Shown here: one piece after another, positions 19,323 to 31,221 of the stretch
Position numbering within the stretch: the stretch's first letter is position 1
How the letters are laid out: every line of letters starts with the position of its first letter
Origin: Francisella sp. LA112445
GTDB taxonomy: Bacteria; Pseudomonadota; Gammaproteobacteria; Francisellales; Francisellaceae
Reading direction: 5' to 3'
Length of the DNA stretch: 64,000 bases
Assembly: GCF_012224145.1 (NCBI RefSeq)
Contig: NZ_CP041030.1
Coordinates: 1,922,001-1,986,000 of the forward strand
The notes under the pieces: model-generated
The model's input: the letters and a program-made list of their open reading frames with translations, nothing else
The model's database searches: none
What the model was told of the DNA's origin: nothing
Program-made: the position numbers and the translations under genes

Positions 19323-20588
19323 ATGACTAATAAACCAACTCTATCACAAAAGCTAATAGCTCCATTTAAGCAATCTAAAATGTTTAGTATGCTTATTTTA
19401 GGCTATGCTTCAGGATTTCCTTTGATGCTTACTGCATCATCTCTTTTCCTTTGGTACAAAGATAATGGCATAGAAACTAAAGATATTGGTTTTTTAACTC
19501 TTATTGCCGTGCCATATACATTCAAATATCTATGGGCTCCTTTTTTAGATAGGATAAAAATACCCAAATTTGGACGTCGAAAAGGTTGGATACTTCTAAC
19601 ACAAATAATACTAATCTTGTTAATAGCTGCTATGAGCAGATTTTCTCCTGCAAACTCTCCTTTTATAATAGCTTTTATTGGTTTTCTAATATGCTTTACA
19701 TCTGCCACTCAAGACATAGCTATAAACGCATATCAAACAGAGATTCTAACAGAATCAGAAAGAGCTCTTGGTAATGCTGTTGCAGTAATGGGATATCGTA
19801 TAGGTATGCTTGTAACAGGATCAATCATCTTAATTATAGTAGAAAAGTTAAATAACAACTGGAACCTAGCATGGTTGATGATAATACCTTTTTTCATTAT
19901 ATGTCCACTTTACACCCTTTTATTAAAGGAAAGCCAGTACCAAGAAGCTCCAAAAAACTTCAAACAAGCCTTTACGCTACCTTTTATTGAGTTTTTTACT
20001 AGACAAGGCTTTTATACAGCTATTATAATTCTTGTAATCCTTATTACATATAAGCTTGCTGATGCTATAGCCTTCTCATTAAACTCCCTATTTTTTGTTG
20101 ATCTTGGTTTTGATAAAACTACAATTGCTGTTGCATACAAAGCCTTTGCCCTACTTCCTTCTATAGCTGGATTAGTTATAGGAGGCTTAATAGCTAAAAA
20201 AATAGGCATATATAAGAGCTTCCTATATTTTAGTATCATTATGGCATGTGCCAACTTAACTTATGCTTTACTAGCAATAGTTGGTAAGAACTATTACCTA
20301 ATGGTTTCTTCAGTAGCAGTAGAATATTTCTGTGGTGCAATGGGAACAGCAATACTAGTTGCTATGATAATGAGTCTGGTTAATGTGAAATTCTCTGCTA
20401 CCCAATTTGCTATCTTAAGCTCTATTGATTCGCTAGGAAGAGTTCTAGTAGGACCTCTTGCTGGATATATACAAAGTCTTTATCGCTGGGAAGGATTATT
20501 TGTATTTAGCTTTATCGTAGGAATTGTAATCTCTATAGTTATTTATTTATTTAAAGAGAAAATCAAGCTAATGGCTGATCTTAGATAA
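19323..20588 (+). CDS. ampG: AmpG-like muropeptide MFS permease
   Basis: A 421-residue, 12-helix major facilitator protein. The N-terminal LGYASGFPLMLTASSLFLWY and KYLWAPFLDRI segments match AmpG, which imports anhydro-muropeptides released during cell-wall turnover. ATQDIAINAYQTEIL in the fourth and fifth helices is also typical. It follows gltA by 88 nt and may have its own promoter. Substrate assignment is by family resemblance. Confidence 0.85.
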   Translation: MTNKPTLSQKLIAPFKQSKMFSMLILGYASGFPLMLTASSLFLWYKDNGIETKDIGFLTLIAVPYTFKYLWAPFLDRIKIPKFGRRKGWILLTQIILILLIAAMSRFSPANSPFIIAFIGFLICFTSATQDIAINAYQTEILTESERALGNAVAVMGYRIGMLVTGSIILIIVEKLNNNWNLAWLMIIPFFIICPLYTLLLKESQYQEAPKNFKQAFTLPFIEFFTRQGFYTAIIILVILITYKLADAIAFSLNSLFFVDLGFDKTTIAVAYKAFALLPSIAGLVIGGLIAKKIGIYKSFLYFSIIMACANLTYALLAIVGKNYYLMVSSVAVEYFCGAMGTAILVAMIMSLVNVKFSATQFAILSSIDSLGRVLVGPLAGYIQSLYRWEGLFVFSFIVGIVISIVIYLFKEKIKLMADLR

Positions 20589-20596
20589 ATCAATTC

Positions 20597-20785
20597 TTAT
20601 TTTTTATTACCAAAGAATATCGATACAATAAAAACAGCCCAAGGAATTAGAAGGACTAACAAAACTATATTCATTGTAGTTTTAGTAATTTTAAGACTTG
20701 GAAAAAATATTACTACTAACATTGCTAAGAATATTAGCAACACTCCAGCAATAAAAGAGATTAGAGATAATTTACCTTTGAACAT
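20597..20785 (-). CDS. Small two-helix membrane protein of unknown function
   Basis: A 62-residue hydrophobic protein (MFKGKLSLIS...) with two predicted membrane segments at about residues 7-29 and 38-58 and a basic C-terminus FFGNKK. It starts 5 nt after the sodB stop on the same strand, so it is probably translated from the sodB transcript. No family was recognised. Composition is too regular for a random ORF, but the call rests on hydropathy and spacing alone. Confidence 0.6.
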   Translation of the reverse strand: MFKGKLSLISFIAGVLLIFLAMLVVIFFPSLKITKTTMNIVLLVLLIPWAVFIVSIFFGNKK

Positions 20786-20790
20786 AGATA

Positions 20791-21369
20791 CTATTTTGCA
20801 AACTGTTCAGATACAAATTCCCAGTTAACAATATCCCATAAAGCTTCGATATGCTTAGGTCTAGCATTACGATAGTCAATATAATAAGCATGCTCCCAAA
20901 CATCAAAAGTTAATAATGGACGCTTATTATCAGTTAAAGGACAACCAGCATTACTTGTACTTAGAATCTCTAACTTACCTGATGAATTTTTTACTAACCA
21001 AGCCCAACCAGAGCCAAAAGTAGTCACTGCAGTCTTAGAAAACTCTTCTTTAAACTTATCAAAAGAACCAAAAGTCTCTACGATAGCTGCTTTTAACTGG
21101 CTCGACGGCTCTGTTTTGTTTGGAGAAAAACAGTTCCAATAGAAAGTATGATTATAAACTTGAGCAGCATTATTAAATAAACCACCAGAAGATGTTTTAA
21201 TGATCTCTTCTAGAGTTTTACCTGCATGCTCAGTACCTTCTACCAAGTTATTCAAGTTAGTAACATATGTCTGATGATGCTTACCATAATGATACTCTAT
21301 AGTTTCTTGTGAAATTACAGGCTCTAGCGCATTATTAGCATAAGGTAATTTTGGTAATTCAAATTTCAT
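20791..21369 (-). CDS. sodB: Iron superoxide dismutase
   Basis: Dismutes superoxide in the cytosol using Fe. The metal-binding pattern is complete: His27 in EYHYGKHH, a His in QVYNHTFYWNCF, and Asp/His in DVWEHAYYIDYRN. The GGLFNNAAQ segment favours Fe over Mn. Two ATGs lie close together. The one at 21375 is only 1 nt from the AGGAG Shine-Dalgarno, while the one at 21369 is 7 nt away, so the protein is 192 residues starting MKFELPKLPY. Confidence 0.96.
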   Translation of the reverse strand: MKFELPKLPYANNALEPVISQETIEYHYGKHHQTYVTNLNNLVEGTEHAGKTLEEIIKTSSGGLFNNAAQVYNHTFYWNCFSPNKTEPSSQLKAAIVETFGSFDKFKEEFSKTAVTTFGSGWAWLVKNSSGKLEILSTSNAGCPLTDNKRPLLTFDVWEHAYYIDYRNARPKHIEALWDIVNWEFVSEQFAK

Positions 21370-21502
21370 TTGCATACTCCTTTTACTTATTTTTAAAATA
21401 TTTGTAACGTTTTCATACTATACCAATTTAATATAATATGCTATCATCTTTTAAACTAAATTTCTAAACTTACTTAGCTAATAAACAAAAGGAAACTTTG
21501 CA

Positions 21503-21829
21503 ATGTATACACCAGAAGAGCAAAAAGTTGTAGATCGAATCGAAAAGCAAATAAAAGAAAATGATATTATTTTATATATGAAAGGCTCTCCTAATTTACC
21601 TCAATGTGGCTTCTCAGCTCACGCAGCAACAGCTGTAAGATCATGTGGTAAGCCATTTGCTTTTGTAAACATTTTAGAGAACCCAGATATAAGAGCTATC
21701 TTACCAAAGTATGCTGATTGGCCAACATTTCCTCAACTTTGGGTTAAAGGTGAGCTAGTTGGTGGTTGCGATATAATTATGGAAATGAAAGATTCTGGTG
21801 AACTTCAAGAGCTAATAGATTCAATTTAA
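21503..21829 (+). CDS. grxD: Monothiol glutaredoxin (Grx4/GrxD type)
   Basis: A 108-residue CGFS-type glutaredoxin that binds a [2Fe-2S] cluster with glutathione and takes part in cluster transfer and iron homeostasis. The active site Cys35-Gly-Phe-Ser is in PQCGFSAHA. KGSPNLPQ before it and the WPTFPQLWVKGELVGGCDI segment are the glutathione-binding regions. The gene stands alone, divergent from sodB across 133 bp, with a Shine-Dalgarno AAAGGAAA before the ATG. Confidence 0.96.
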   Translation: MYTPEEQKVVDRIEKQIKENDIILYMKGSPNLPQCGFSAHAATAVRSCGKPFAFVNILENPDIRAILPKYADWPTFPQLWVKGELVGGCDIIMEMKDSGELQELIDSI

Positions 21830-21912
21830 CAATCTTCACAATACACTTTTAGCTATTTTCTAGCTACTACTCATGATTCATTCAAATAATTTTAATTTGC
21901 AAATATTCATAA

Positions 21913-24027
21913 TTAATCATCTGTAACTCTTACCCAAGCATCATCACCATACTTGCCTAAAGGACTATATGCAGTCTCTTGGCACAAGCTCGACTCAGGA
22001 CCAATCCTGCATCGGTAATACTCTCCCCCAGCGATTATAACTTCACCACCCTTATAATTCTTAATGCCTTCAGGATATACGTGCTCATGTTTATCACTTT
22101 CTGGAAGAGCACTATTTTCAGGGATACTAGCCCAAGCCACATATCCCTTCTTGTCAAATGGAGAGTATGAAGCATCATTACATTGCTTCTCTTTCTGAGT
22201 TAAACATTTAAACTTTCTTCCTGCGGCTAAAACAATTTGTCCTGATTTATAACTGCCAATTTTAGCTGGATAAACTATAGCATCTTCCTTAATAGCTACT
22301 TTAGGCTCTTTTTTTGCTATTTGCTTATTTCTAAAAGTATCTAATTTGTGCCAGACTAATTGACCCATAGCACTATCGGGAATATATCTCTTATCATTGC
22401 ATAATTTCAAGTCTAAGCTAGAAGCACATTTATATTTTTTATTATGATAACTAACAATTGTATCTGCTGTATAAAAGCCTACTTGACTAGGATAATTAAT
22501 AGCAAGCTTACTAGTTATTTTTGGTTTATTTTTAGGATTATCATTTTTGTCGATATTACTAAGCTTCTTACTTTTAGCTTTATCCTTATAAACCTTTGGA
22601 AGTTTTATCTTTGATATCGAATTTGTCATACTCCAAGCTTTGTGGGTATAATTCTTACCAAGAATTCCTTTTTTAATTGACATAGAATCAAAATCAATAC
22701 TCCAAAGTGCAAATCCAGCAAATGAAGCCTGATACTCCTTCATTAGTGAAATAGCTGTATCAATATTTTGCTTATTTAGTACATAAACCATACCACTGTG
22801 GACAGCTCCTTTCATTGCAGGAATAATAAATACTAGTTTATCAGCTGGTATTCTAATTAAACTATCTTCACTATATTTTGCTAAATTAGCATCTCTACCT
22901 TCTTGAGTAGTTAATGCCCATGCAAGCGAAGCTAGAAACTCATCATAACCATCTAATGGCATAATTTTTAAGTATCTACCATCAGCACCCTTGTAGAAGC
23001 TAAATATCTGATCGGAAGCCTTATCAGAGTAGGTATTCAATAAGATATAATTTATATTTTCAATCCCTACATATCTTAATAAGTTAATATAATTATCATT
23101 GGTATAAATATTGTCTTTACCATTTTTTGCTACTGGTGCAAGTATATAATCCCACTGTGGTGAAAATGTTAACCAAAAGTCTGGATTTAGCTGTTTCATA
23201 GAAATAACAAAGTCTATTATCTTACTTGCGGCTATCTTTGCTGACTTATTGCTATTAGGGATCTCTGTACCAATCAAATCAAAGTTCACACCATCAAAAC
23301 CATAACTCTGTATCAAAGATTTGAGCCCATCAAAGTTTATAGAATTCCAGTCAATATGAGAACTAAGCCCTCCATAAGAAACTAATACACGTTTATTTTT
23401 TGATTTCATATAAGCAATAAAAGCTTTTAACTGCCCTGGAGTATAAACTTTCTCCGATGCTCTATCTCCTTGGCTAAAGGCTAGCTTAAAACCACCACTA
23501 TTACTGTAAGTCAAATACGCAGCAATTATTACATTATATTTACAAACATCAGGATGTTTATCACAGTAATCTTGAGTATTTGGTATTGATATATCTATCG
23601 GCTCTGTTGTTACTTGATGACCGAAAATATTATAAGAACTACTCTTACCCCATATTGGTAAAAACCCTGCAACTACAAGTCCTTCTATTTCACTTTGAGT
23701 TAAAGAACATTTATTCTTATAAACACAAACATTCAATTTCTCAGCAAAAACTCCTGACACTCCAACAAATTTTGACTCAGATATCAACTTATTTAATTGT
23801 GGAAATATCAGTTTGATGGCTTGATCTGTCAAAGGTGAATCTGTTGCATGCTGCATATCTGATTCTTTATTTTTTACTAAAGATAAGCTTAAGAATTTAT
23901 CACTTTGCTGATTATTAGTAGCTTGCTGAGCCACTACAGGTTTAGTGACTACTTCAGCAAAAAGAGTATTTAAAAAAATCAGTAATAATATGGTTATTAG
24001 AGAGGTTTTTATACTAAACTGCAGCAT
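21913..24027 (-). CDS. Secreted GH18 chitinase-like protein with three chitin-binding-type modules
   Basis: A 704-residue protein with a signal peptide (cleaved near residue 24, LFA). The central region, about residues 160-470, is a glycoside hydrolase 18 barrel: YNVIIAAYLTY (strand 1), KRVLVSYGG (strand 3) and the strand-4 site at 245-255. That site reads DGVNFDLIGTE, where the family has DxxDxDxE. The second Asp is Asn248 and the catalytic Glu position is Ile252, with Glu255 three residues later. The C-terminus has three repeats of about 50 residues (about 515-565, 584-634, 649-704), each with a Y-P-x-G/I start, two cysteines and a final Trp, resembling CBM5/12. Francisella encodes several GH18 proteins and I recall one beside the atp operon. 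Chitin binding is likely; hydrolysis is uncertain. Confidence 0.85.
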   Translation of the reverse strand: MLQFSIKTSLITILLLIFLNTLFAEVVTKPVVAQQATNNQQSDKFLSLSLVKNKESDMQHATDSPLTDQAIKLIFPQLNKLISESKFVGVSGVFAEKLNVCVYKNKCSLTQSEIEGLVVAGFLPIWGKSSSYNIFGHQVTTEPIDISIPNTQDYCDKHPDVCKYNVIIAAYLTYSNSGGFKLAFSQGDRASEKVYTPGQLKAFIAYMKSKNKRVLVSYGGLSSHIDWNSINFDGLKSLIQSYGFDGVNFDLIGTEIPNSNKSAKIAASKIIDFVISMKQLNPDFWLTFSPQWDYILAPVAKNGKDNIYTNDNYINLLRYVGIENINYILLNTYSDKASDQIFSFYKGADGRYLKIMPLDGYDEFLASLAWALTTQEGRDANLAKYSEDSLIRIPADKLVFIIPAMKGAVHSGMVYVLNKQNIDTAISLMKEYQASFAGFALWSIDFDSMSIKKGILGKNYTHKAWSMTNSISKIKLPKVYKDKAKSKKLSNIDKNDNPKNKPKITSKLAINYPSQVGFYTADTIVSYHNKKYKCASSLDLKLCNDKRYIPDSAMGQLVWHKLDTFRNKQIAKKEPKVAIKEDAIVYPAKIGSYKSGQIVLAAGRKFKCLTQKEKQCNDASYSPFDKKGYVAWASIPENSALPESDKHEHVYPEGIKNYKGGEVIIAGGEYYRCRIGPESSLCQETAYSPLGKYGDDAWVRVTDD

Positions 24028-24031
24028 ACTA

Positions 24032-24077
24032 AAAACTGTAAAACCTAAAAGTTCATTATAACTTTATAAGCAGTTTT
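24032..24077 (-). terminator. Nested inverted repeats between atpC and the GH18 gene
   Basis: Two stems are nested: outer AAAACTG (24032-24038) with CAGTTTT (24071-24077), inner AAAGTT (24048-24053) with AACTTT (24060-24065) around a 6-nt loop. On the minus strand the outer stem ends in CAGTTTTTAG. It could end the atp operon transcript or fold over the start of the GH18 mRNA, whose ATG is only 4 nt beyond the repeat and has no clear Shine-Dalgarno. Confidence 0.4.
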
Positions 24078-24122
24078 ATACAACTTTACCATTAAATAAG
24101 AGAAATATAGAAAAATGAATTA

Positions 24123-24560
24123 TTAATTATCTTTAGAATAATATAGACCTTTAGAAGAGTTAAGAGCTTTTAGACGAGCATCAGCCTCTTTTAGTCTTTT
24201 ATTTGCATCTTCTATATCTAGTTTAGATGCATCTGGATTTTTAAGTGCTTTTTCTGCCCTAGATTTAGCTTTTTCTGCTTCTGCTTGGTTAAGATTTTCT
24301 GCTCTTTCCATATCATCAACCATAATAGTTACACGTGTTGGAGTCACTTCTAGAATTCCACCAGACACATATAACACATCTGTATGCTCATCTTTTCTGA
24401 TATTAACAACACCAGCAGGCATAGTTGATAGTAACTCAGTATGTCCATAAGCAATACCCATTTCACCAGCACTACCACGCAAGCTTACAATATCAGCCTC
24501 ACCTTTAAATACTGAGCCTAAAGGACTTACAACATCAACTTTTAGATAATTTTTTGTCAT
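24123..24560 (-). CDS. atpC: ATP synthase epsilon subunit
   Basis: Part of the F1 central stalk, coupling rotation to catalysis and inhibiting ATPase activity. The 145 residues contain the N-terminal beta sandwich ([14 protein letters not shown]... [14 protein letters not shown]) and a C-terminal helical pair rich in Ala/Lys/Glu. It is the last gene of the atp operon, 13 nt after atpD. Confidence 0.97.
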   Translation of the reverse strand: MTKNYLKVDVVSPLGSVFKGEADIVSLRGSAGEMGIAYGHTELLSTMPAGVVNIRKDEHTDVLYVSGGILEVTPTRVTIMVDDMERAENLNQAEAEKAKSRAEKALKNPDASKLDIEDANKRLKEADARLKALNSSKGLYYSKDN

Positions 24561-24573
24561 ATTTTTACCCTAC

Positions 24574-25950
<1,377 letters not shown>

Positions 25951-25959
25951 TTACCTCTC

Positions 25960-26856
25960 CTAAACTGCTGCCGCACCTGAACAAATTTCTGCAAGCTCTT
26001 GTGTAATCATAGCTTGTCTTACTTTATTATAATCTAGTTTCAACTGATCAATAATATCACTAGCATTGTCAGTTGCATTTTTCATCGCCATCATACGAGC
26101 AGCTTGCTCACATGCCGCATTCTCTAATATAGCTCCTCTAACCTGAGCCTCGATATATCTAATACAAAGAGCATTTAAAACCTCTTCTATATCTCTTTCG
26201 TAGATATAATCCCAGTGGCCTTTAGATGCTTGCTCTTTGTTTGCTTTTATCTCTTCTTCAGAGAAGATATCTTGAATTGGTAGCAATGTCTGTAATCTTG
26301 GCTTCTGCTTAATAGTGCTTACAAACTCATTGCTACTCATGTATAGCCTATCAATCTCACCATTTGTAAACTTATCTAGCATTACCTTAACAGCACCGCC
26401 TATAGCTCTTACACTACCATCAAGATCTTTATCATTATAGTGAGCTGTTGCTACAACATTTACATCTTTTAATTTTGCAAAAAAAGTCTCTGCTTTTGAA
26501 CCAACAACGCAAACATCAACCTCAACTCTATTATCAAGATGTTTTTTAATATCTTTTAAAACATGTTTAAAAAGATTAATGTTCAAGCCACCACATAGCC
26601 CTCTATCTGTTGATGCAATGATATAACCTACTCTTTTTGCTTCTCTATCAAATAGATAAGGATTAGGATAATCAATACTAGCAGCAGTGACATTTTTTAT
26701 AATAGTATTTGCACTTTCAACATAAGGACGTACGTTATTCATTTTAACTATAGCGCCTCTCATCTTACTTGCAGCTACTAGCTCCATAGCACCTGTGATT
26801 TTTTGAGTATTTTTAACACTGGCTACTTTGGATTTTATTTCTCTAGCATTAGACAT
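25960..26856 (-). CDS. atpG: ATP synthase gamma subunit
   Basis: Rotor shaft of F1, with the N- and C-terminal helices forming a coiled coil. The 298-residue protein starts with the family pattern REIKSKVASVKNTQKITGAMELVAASKM and ends with a conserved YNKVRQAMITQELAEI helix. A GLCGGLN segment lies near residue 90. It is 11 nt after atpA. Confidence 0.97.
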   Translation of the reverse strand: MSNAREIKSKVASVKNTQKITGAMELVAASKMRGAIVKMNNVRPYVESANTIIKNVTAASIDYPNPYLFDREAKRVGYIIASTDRGLCGGLNINLFKHVLKDIKKHLDNRVEVDVCVVGSKAETFFAKLKDVNVVATAHYNDKDLDGSVRAIGGAVKVMLDKFTNGEIDRLYMSSNEFVSTIKQKPRLQTLLPIQDIFSEEEIKANKEQASKGHWDYIYERDIEEVLNALCIRYIEAQVRGAILENAACEQAARMMAMKNATDNASDIIDQLKLDYNKVRQAMITQELAEICSGAAAV

Positions 26857-26867
26857 AGTCTATACCC

Positions 26868-28409
26868 CTACCAAGCTTGATTTGCTTTGCAATCTTCTAC
26901 AATAGTTTTTAATTTATCTGCAGTTTCTGCATCATATTTACCAGTTTGGTTAATATCTGCTATTATATCTGCATATTTATCTTCAGCTAAAGCATGTAAA
27001 GCTGCTTCAAAAGGTATAACTTCTGAAACTTCTAAACTATCTAAATAACCATTATCAACTGCGTATAATGATAATGCCATTAAAGCGATAGATAGCGTTG
27101 AGAACTGCTTCTGTTTTAGAAGTTCAGTTACTCTTTGACCTCTGCTTAACTGAGCTCTTGTTGCTTCATCTAAATCAGAAGCAAACTGTGAAAACGCTTC
27201 TAATTCTCTAAACTGAGCTAGAGCTAAACGTATACCACCACCTAACTTTTTGATGATCTTAGTCTGTGCTGCACCACCTACACGAGATACCGAGTTACCA
27301 GGGTTTATCGCCGGTCTTAAACCAGAGTTAAACAGGTCTGTCTCTAAGAATATCTGTCCGTCAGTAATAGAGATTACGTTTGTAGGTACAAATGCTGATA
27401 TATCACCAGCTTGAGTCTCAATAATTGGTAACGCAGTTAAAGAACCAGTTTTTCCTTTAACTTTGCCTTCTGTAAACTTCTCAACATACTCTTCATTTAC
27501 TCTAGCAGCTCTTTCTAAAAGTCTTGAATGAAGATAGAAAACATCACCTGGATACGCTTCACGTCCTGGCGGTCTTCTTAACAGTAATGAAATCTGTCTA
27601 TAAGCCCATGCTTGCTTAGTTAAGTCATCATATACAATAAGAGCATCTTCACCACGATCTCTAAAGTACTCACCCATAGAACAACCTGCATATGGTGCAA
27701 TATATTGTAATGCAGCAGAATCTGAAGCTGTCGCAGCAACAATAATAGTATGCTCCATAGCACCATGCTCTTCTAGTTGTCTAACTATATTAGCGATTGA
27801 TGATGCTTTTTGACCAATAGCAACATAAATACACTTAACACCAGTTCCTTTCTGGTTGATAATTGTATCAATAGCAATTGCAGTTTTACCGATCTGTCTA
27901 TCACCGATGATAAGCTCTCTTTGACCTCGTCCAATTGGAACCATTGAGTCGATAGATTTAACACCTGTTTGTAAAGCTTGATCTACTGACTTTCTCCAAA
28001 TAACTCCTGGAGCAATTTTCTCGATTGGAGACGAGTGATCAGTTTCAATTTCGCCTTTACCATCGATAGGGTTACCTAAAGCATCTACAACTCTTCCAAG
28101 CAGAGCTTCACCCACAGGTACTTCTAAAATTCTACCTGTACAGAATGCCTTATCACCTTCTTTAATATGATCATACTCACCTAAAACAACCGCACCAACT
28201 GAGTCAGTGTTTAAGTTAAGCGCTAGACCAAATACGTCTCCTGGTAATTTAATCATTTCACCAGCAGTTACATCATTTAAACCATATATAGTAACAATAC
28301 CATCAGCAACGCTAACGATTGTTCCTTCTGACTTAAGCTCGATAGCATTATCGAACTTTTCAATTCTTTGTTTTATTAAACCACTTATTTCTGATGGACT
28401 TAATTGCAT
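26868..28409 (-). CDS. atpA: ATP synthase alpha subunit
   Basis: Regulatory nucleotide-binding F1 subunit alternating with beta. At 513 residues it has the P-loop GDRQIGKTA, the [24 protein letters not shown] segment, and the arginine-finger region [12 protein letters not shown]. The N-terminal crown domain is intact. It lies 18 nt after atpH. Confidence 0.99.
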   Translation of the reverse strand: MQLSPSEISGLIKQRIEKFDNAIELKSEGTIVSVADGIVTIYGLNDVTAGEMIKLPGDVFGLALNLNTDSVGAVVLGEYDHIKEGDKAFCTGRILEVPVGEALLGRVVDALGNPIDGKGEIETDHSSPIEKIAPGVIWRKSVDQALQTGVKSIDSMVPIGRGQRELIIGDRQIGKTAIAIDTIINQKGTGVKCIYVAIGQKASSIANIVRQLEEHGAMEHTIIVAATASDSAALQYIAPYAGCSMGEYFRDRGEDALIVYDDLTKQAWAYRQISLLLRRPPGREAYPGDVFYLHSRLLERAARVNEEYVEKFTEGKVKGKTGSLTALPIIETQAGDISAFVPTNVISITDGQIFLETDLFNSGLRPAINPGNSVSRVGGAAQTKIIKKLGGGIRLALAQFRELEAFSQFASDLDEATRAQLSRGQRVTELLKQKQFSTLSIALMALSLYAVDNGYLDSLEVSEVIPFEAALHALAEDKYADIIADINQTGKYDAETADKLKTIVEDCKANQAW

Positions 28410-28427
28410 AAGCTCACTTCCTATAAT

Positions 28428-28952
28428 TTATGACAACAAAATACTTTTTAAATTCTCTAAACGACCAGATACAGAATTATCAATAACCGTATCGCCGACC
28501 TTAACTATTGCTCCACCGACTATCGCAGGATCAACATCTACTTCAATATTTATAGAACAGCCAAATCTCTTTTCAAGACTCTTTCTCAGACTAGCCAACA
28601 AGTCTTCATCAGCAGCATATGCTAAAGTAACATTTGCTGTTTTAGTATTGTTATGGGCATTCTTGAAAGCTTCATACTGTTCAGCTATTTCCGGCAAAAC
28701 TAATAGTTTTTTATTCTCTGCAGTCAAAACAAGAAAATTAAAAAAGCCTTCATCTAGTTGATCTTTTAACTCGTTTACTATTTGTATTTGCGAAAAAACA
28801 GGACTGGATATAATCTCTGAGATAGATTTATCCTTAACTAACTCAGCAAATATTTTGAGTAACTTAGACCATTCTTGTAGTAGATTATTTTCATTTGCAA
28901 ACTCAAATGCAGCTTTTGCATATGGCTTCGCGATCACACTTAGATTTACCAT
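28428..28952 (-). CDS. atpH: ATP synthase delta subunit
   Basis: Peripheral stalk cap (OSCP equivalent) connecting F1 to subunit b. The 174-residue protein begins [14 protein letters not shown] and contains a C-terminal [22 protein letters not shown] segment, both typical. It lies between atpF (18 nt) and atpA (18 nt). Confidence 0.97.
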   Translation of the reverse strand: MVNLSVIAKPYAKAAFEFANENNLLQEWSKLLKIFAELVKDKSISEIISSPVFSQIQIVNELKDQLDEGFFNFLVLTAENKKLLVLPEIAEQYEAFKNAHNNTKTANVTLAYAADEDLLASLRKSLEKRFGCSINIEVDVDPAIVGGAIVKVGDTVIDNSVSGRLENLKSILLS

Positions 28953-28970
28953 GTGCCTACCTTATTAAAA

Positions 28971-29441
28971 TTATACCTTTTCTACAAAGTCTTCTAAAAT
29001 CTTATGACTAGCCTTTTGATCAACCTTTGCTGATATAATTTTACTAGCACCAGCCATAGCTAAAGTAACAATCTCATGCTTAAGCTCTTCTCTAGCCTTT
29101 ATCTTCTCTTGCTCAATTTCAGCCATCGCCATACTCTTGATCTTATCAGCTGCTGCAATAGCTTCTTCTTTTGCCTGCTCATCAACTTTATGTGCTCTAA
29201 CATAAGCATTTTCAACTATTTCAGTAGCCTTTGCCTTAGCTTCACGTAAAACTTCAGCTGATTTTCTCTTAGCAACTTCTAATTCTCTAGATGCCCTATC
29301 AGCAGAAGCTAATCCTTCAGCTATTTTCTCTCTACGCTCGTCTAAAGCTTTGCGTAGTGGGGGCCATACAAACTTCATTGTAAAACCAACAAAGATTGCA
29401 AATGTTATCATCTGGCCGATTAGGGTTATATTAATATCCAT
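28971..29441 (-). CDS. atpF: ATP synthase subunit b
   Basis: Peripheral stalk dimer with one N-terminal membrane helix (about residues 5-25, then [17 protein letters not shown]) followed by a long charged coiled coil rich in Ala, Glu and Lys to the end. The 156-residue length is normal. It is 43 nt after atpE. Confidence 0.97.
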   Translation of the reverse strand: MDINITLIGQMITFAIFVGFTMKFVWPPLRKALDERREKIAEGLASADRASRELEVAKRKSAEVLREAKAKATEIVENAYVRAHKVDEQAKEEAIAAADKIKSMAMAEIEQEKIKAREELKHEIVTLAMAGASKIISAKVDQKASHKILEDFVEKV

Positions 29442-29484
29442 CTACTTATCCTTTAGATAATGAAATTTATGATTTTATATTTAC

Positions 29485-29793
<309 letters not shown>

Positions 29794-29839
29794 TTATTTC
29801 TCCTGTTTTTATAGATTTATCTTTTAAGTTAATTAAAAA

Positions 29840-30655
<816 letters not shown>

Positions 30656-30707
30656 TTAATATTACTTTTAAATTATTATATTTTTATTTCAAACTATAAA
30701 AATAAAC

Positions 30708-31079
30708 CTATCTGGTCTTTTTAAACAAGATAGGCACAAAACATACCACTAATTGTAACAAAACTAATCCAGAAATGTAAGAAAATAATTTCGGTTTTAC
30801 ATAAATAGCTAACATTATTGTAATGATTGCTACGATACCTAGTTTGAGTAACTCACTTAAGTAAAAAATGACAATTTCGACACCTGGAGAAAATTGTTTA
30901 TGGATAAAAAGTCTTGCAAAAAACACAAAATTAGCTATAAACATTGCTATAGCTCCCATAAGAAATGAATTTGCATAAATATAGTTAAAAGACAACAAGG
31001 TTACAATATAGCCTATTAAGATCAAAATCACCTGTATTAATACAAACTTTTTAGCATCAATTCTTATGTTTGCTAACAT
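30708..31079 (-). CDS. atpI: ATP synthase protein I
   Basis: A small membrane protein of about 123 residues with four hydrophobic segments, at the place where AtpI, an assembly and Mg2+/c-ring helper, is normally encoded. Sequence similarity of AtpI proteins is low, so the call rests on size, topology and being the first gene of the atp cluster. A GTG at 31088 opens the frame; the ATG at 31079 with AGAGAAG upstream seems a better start. The operon promoter should be in 31080-31221. Confidence 0.8.
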   Translation of the reverse strand: MLANIRIDAKKFVLIQVILILIGYIVTLLSFNYIYANSFLMGAIAMFIANFVFFARLFIHKQFSPGVEIVIFYLSELLKLGIVAIITIMLAIYVKPKLFSYISGLVLLQLVVCFVPILFKKTR

Positions 31080-31221
31080 ACCACACACTTCTCTTAATAA
31101 AAATATGCCTTATCATAACAAAAAATATTATATTAGCAAAGAAAAAGCTTTTACCTTGAATTAGTATTCTTTCATGCTTAAAATTAAGGTTCATATTATA
31201 GCTTGTAATAACTAATAACAC

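Noticed and set aside
21896-21903. A further TTTGCAAA palindrome between grxD and the GH18 gene
   Set aside because: Two or three chance copies are expected in 64 kb of DNA this AT-rich, and this one lies between convergent genes.
28207-28761. 184-residue plus-strand ORF opposite atpA/atpH
   Set aside because: It lies antisense to two well-supported ATP synthase genes and has no recognisable domain.
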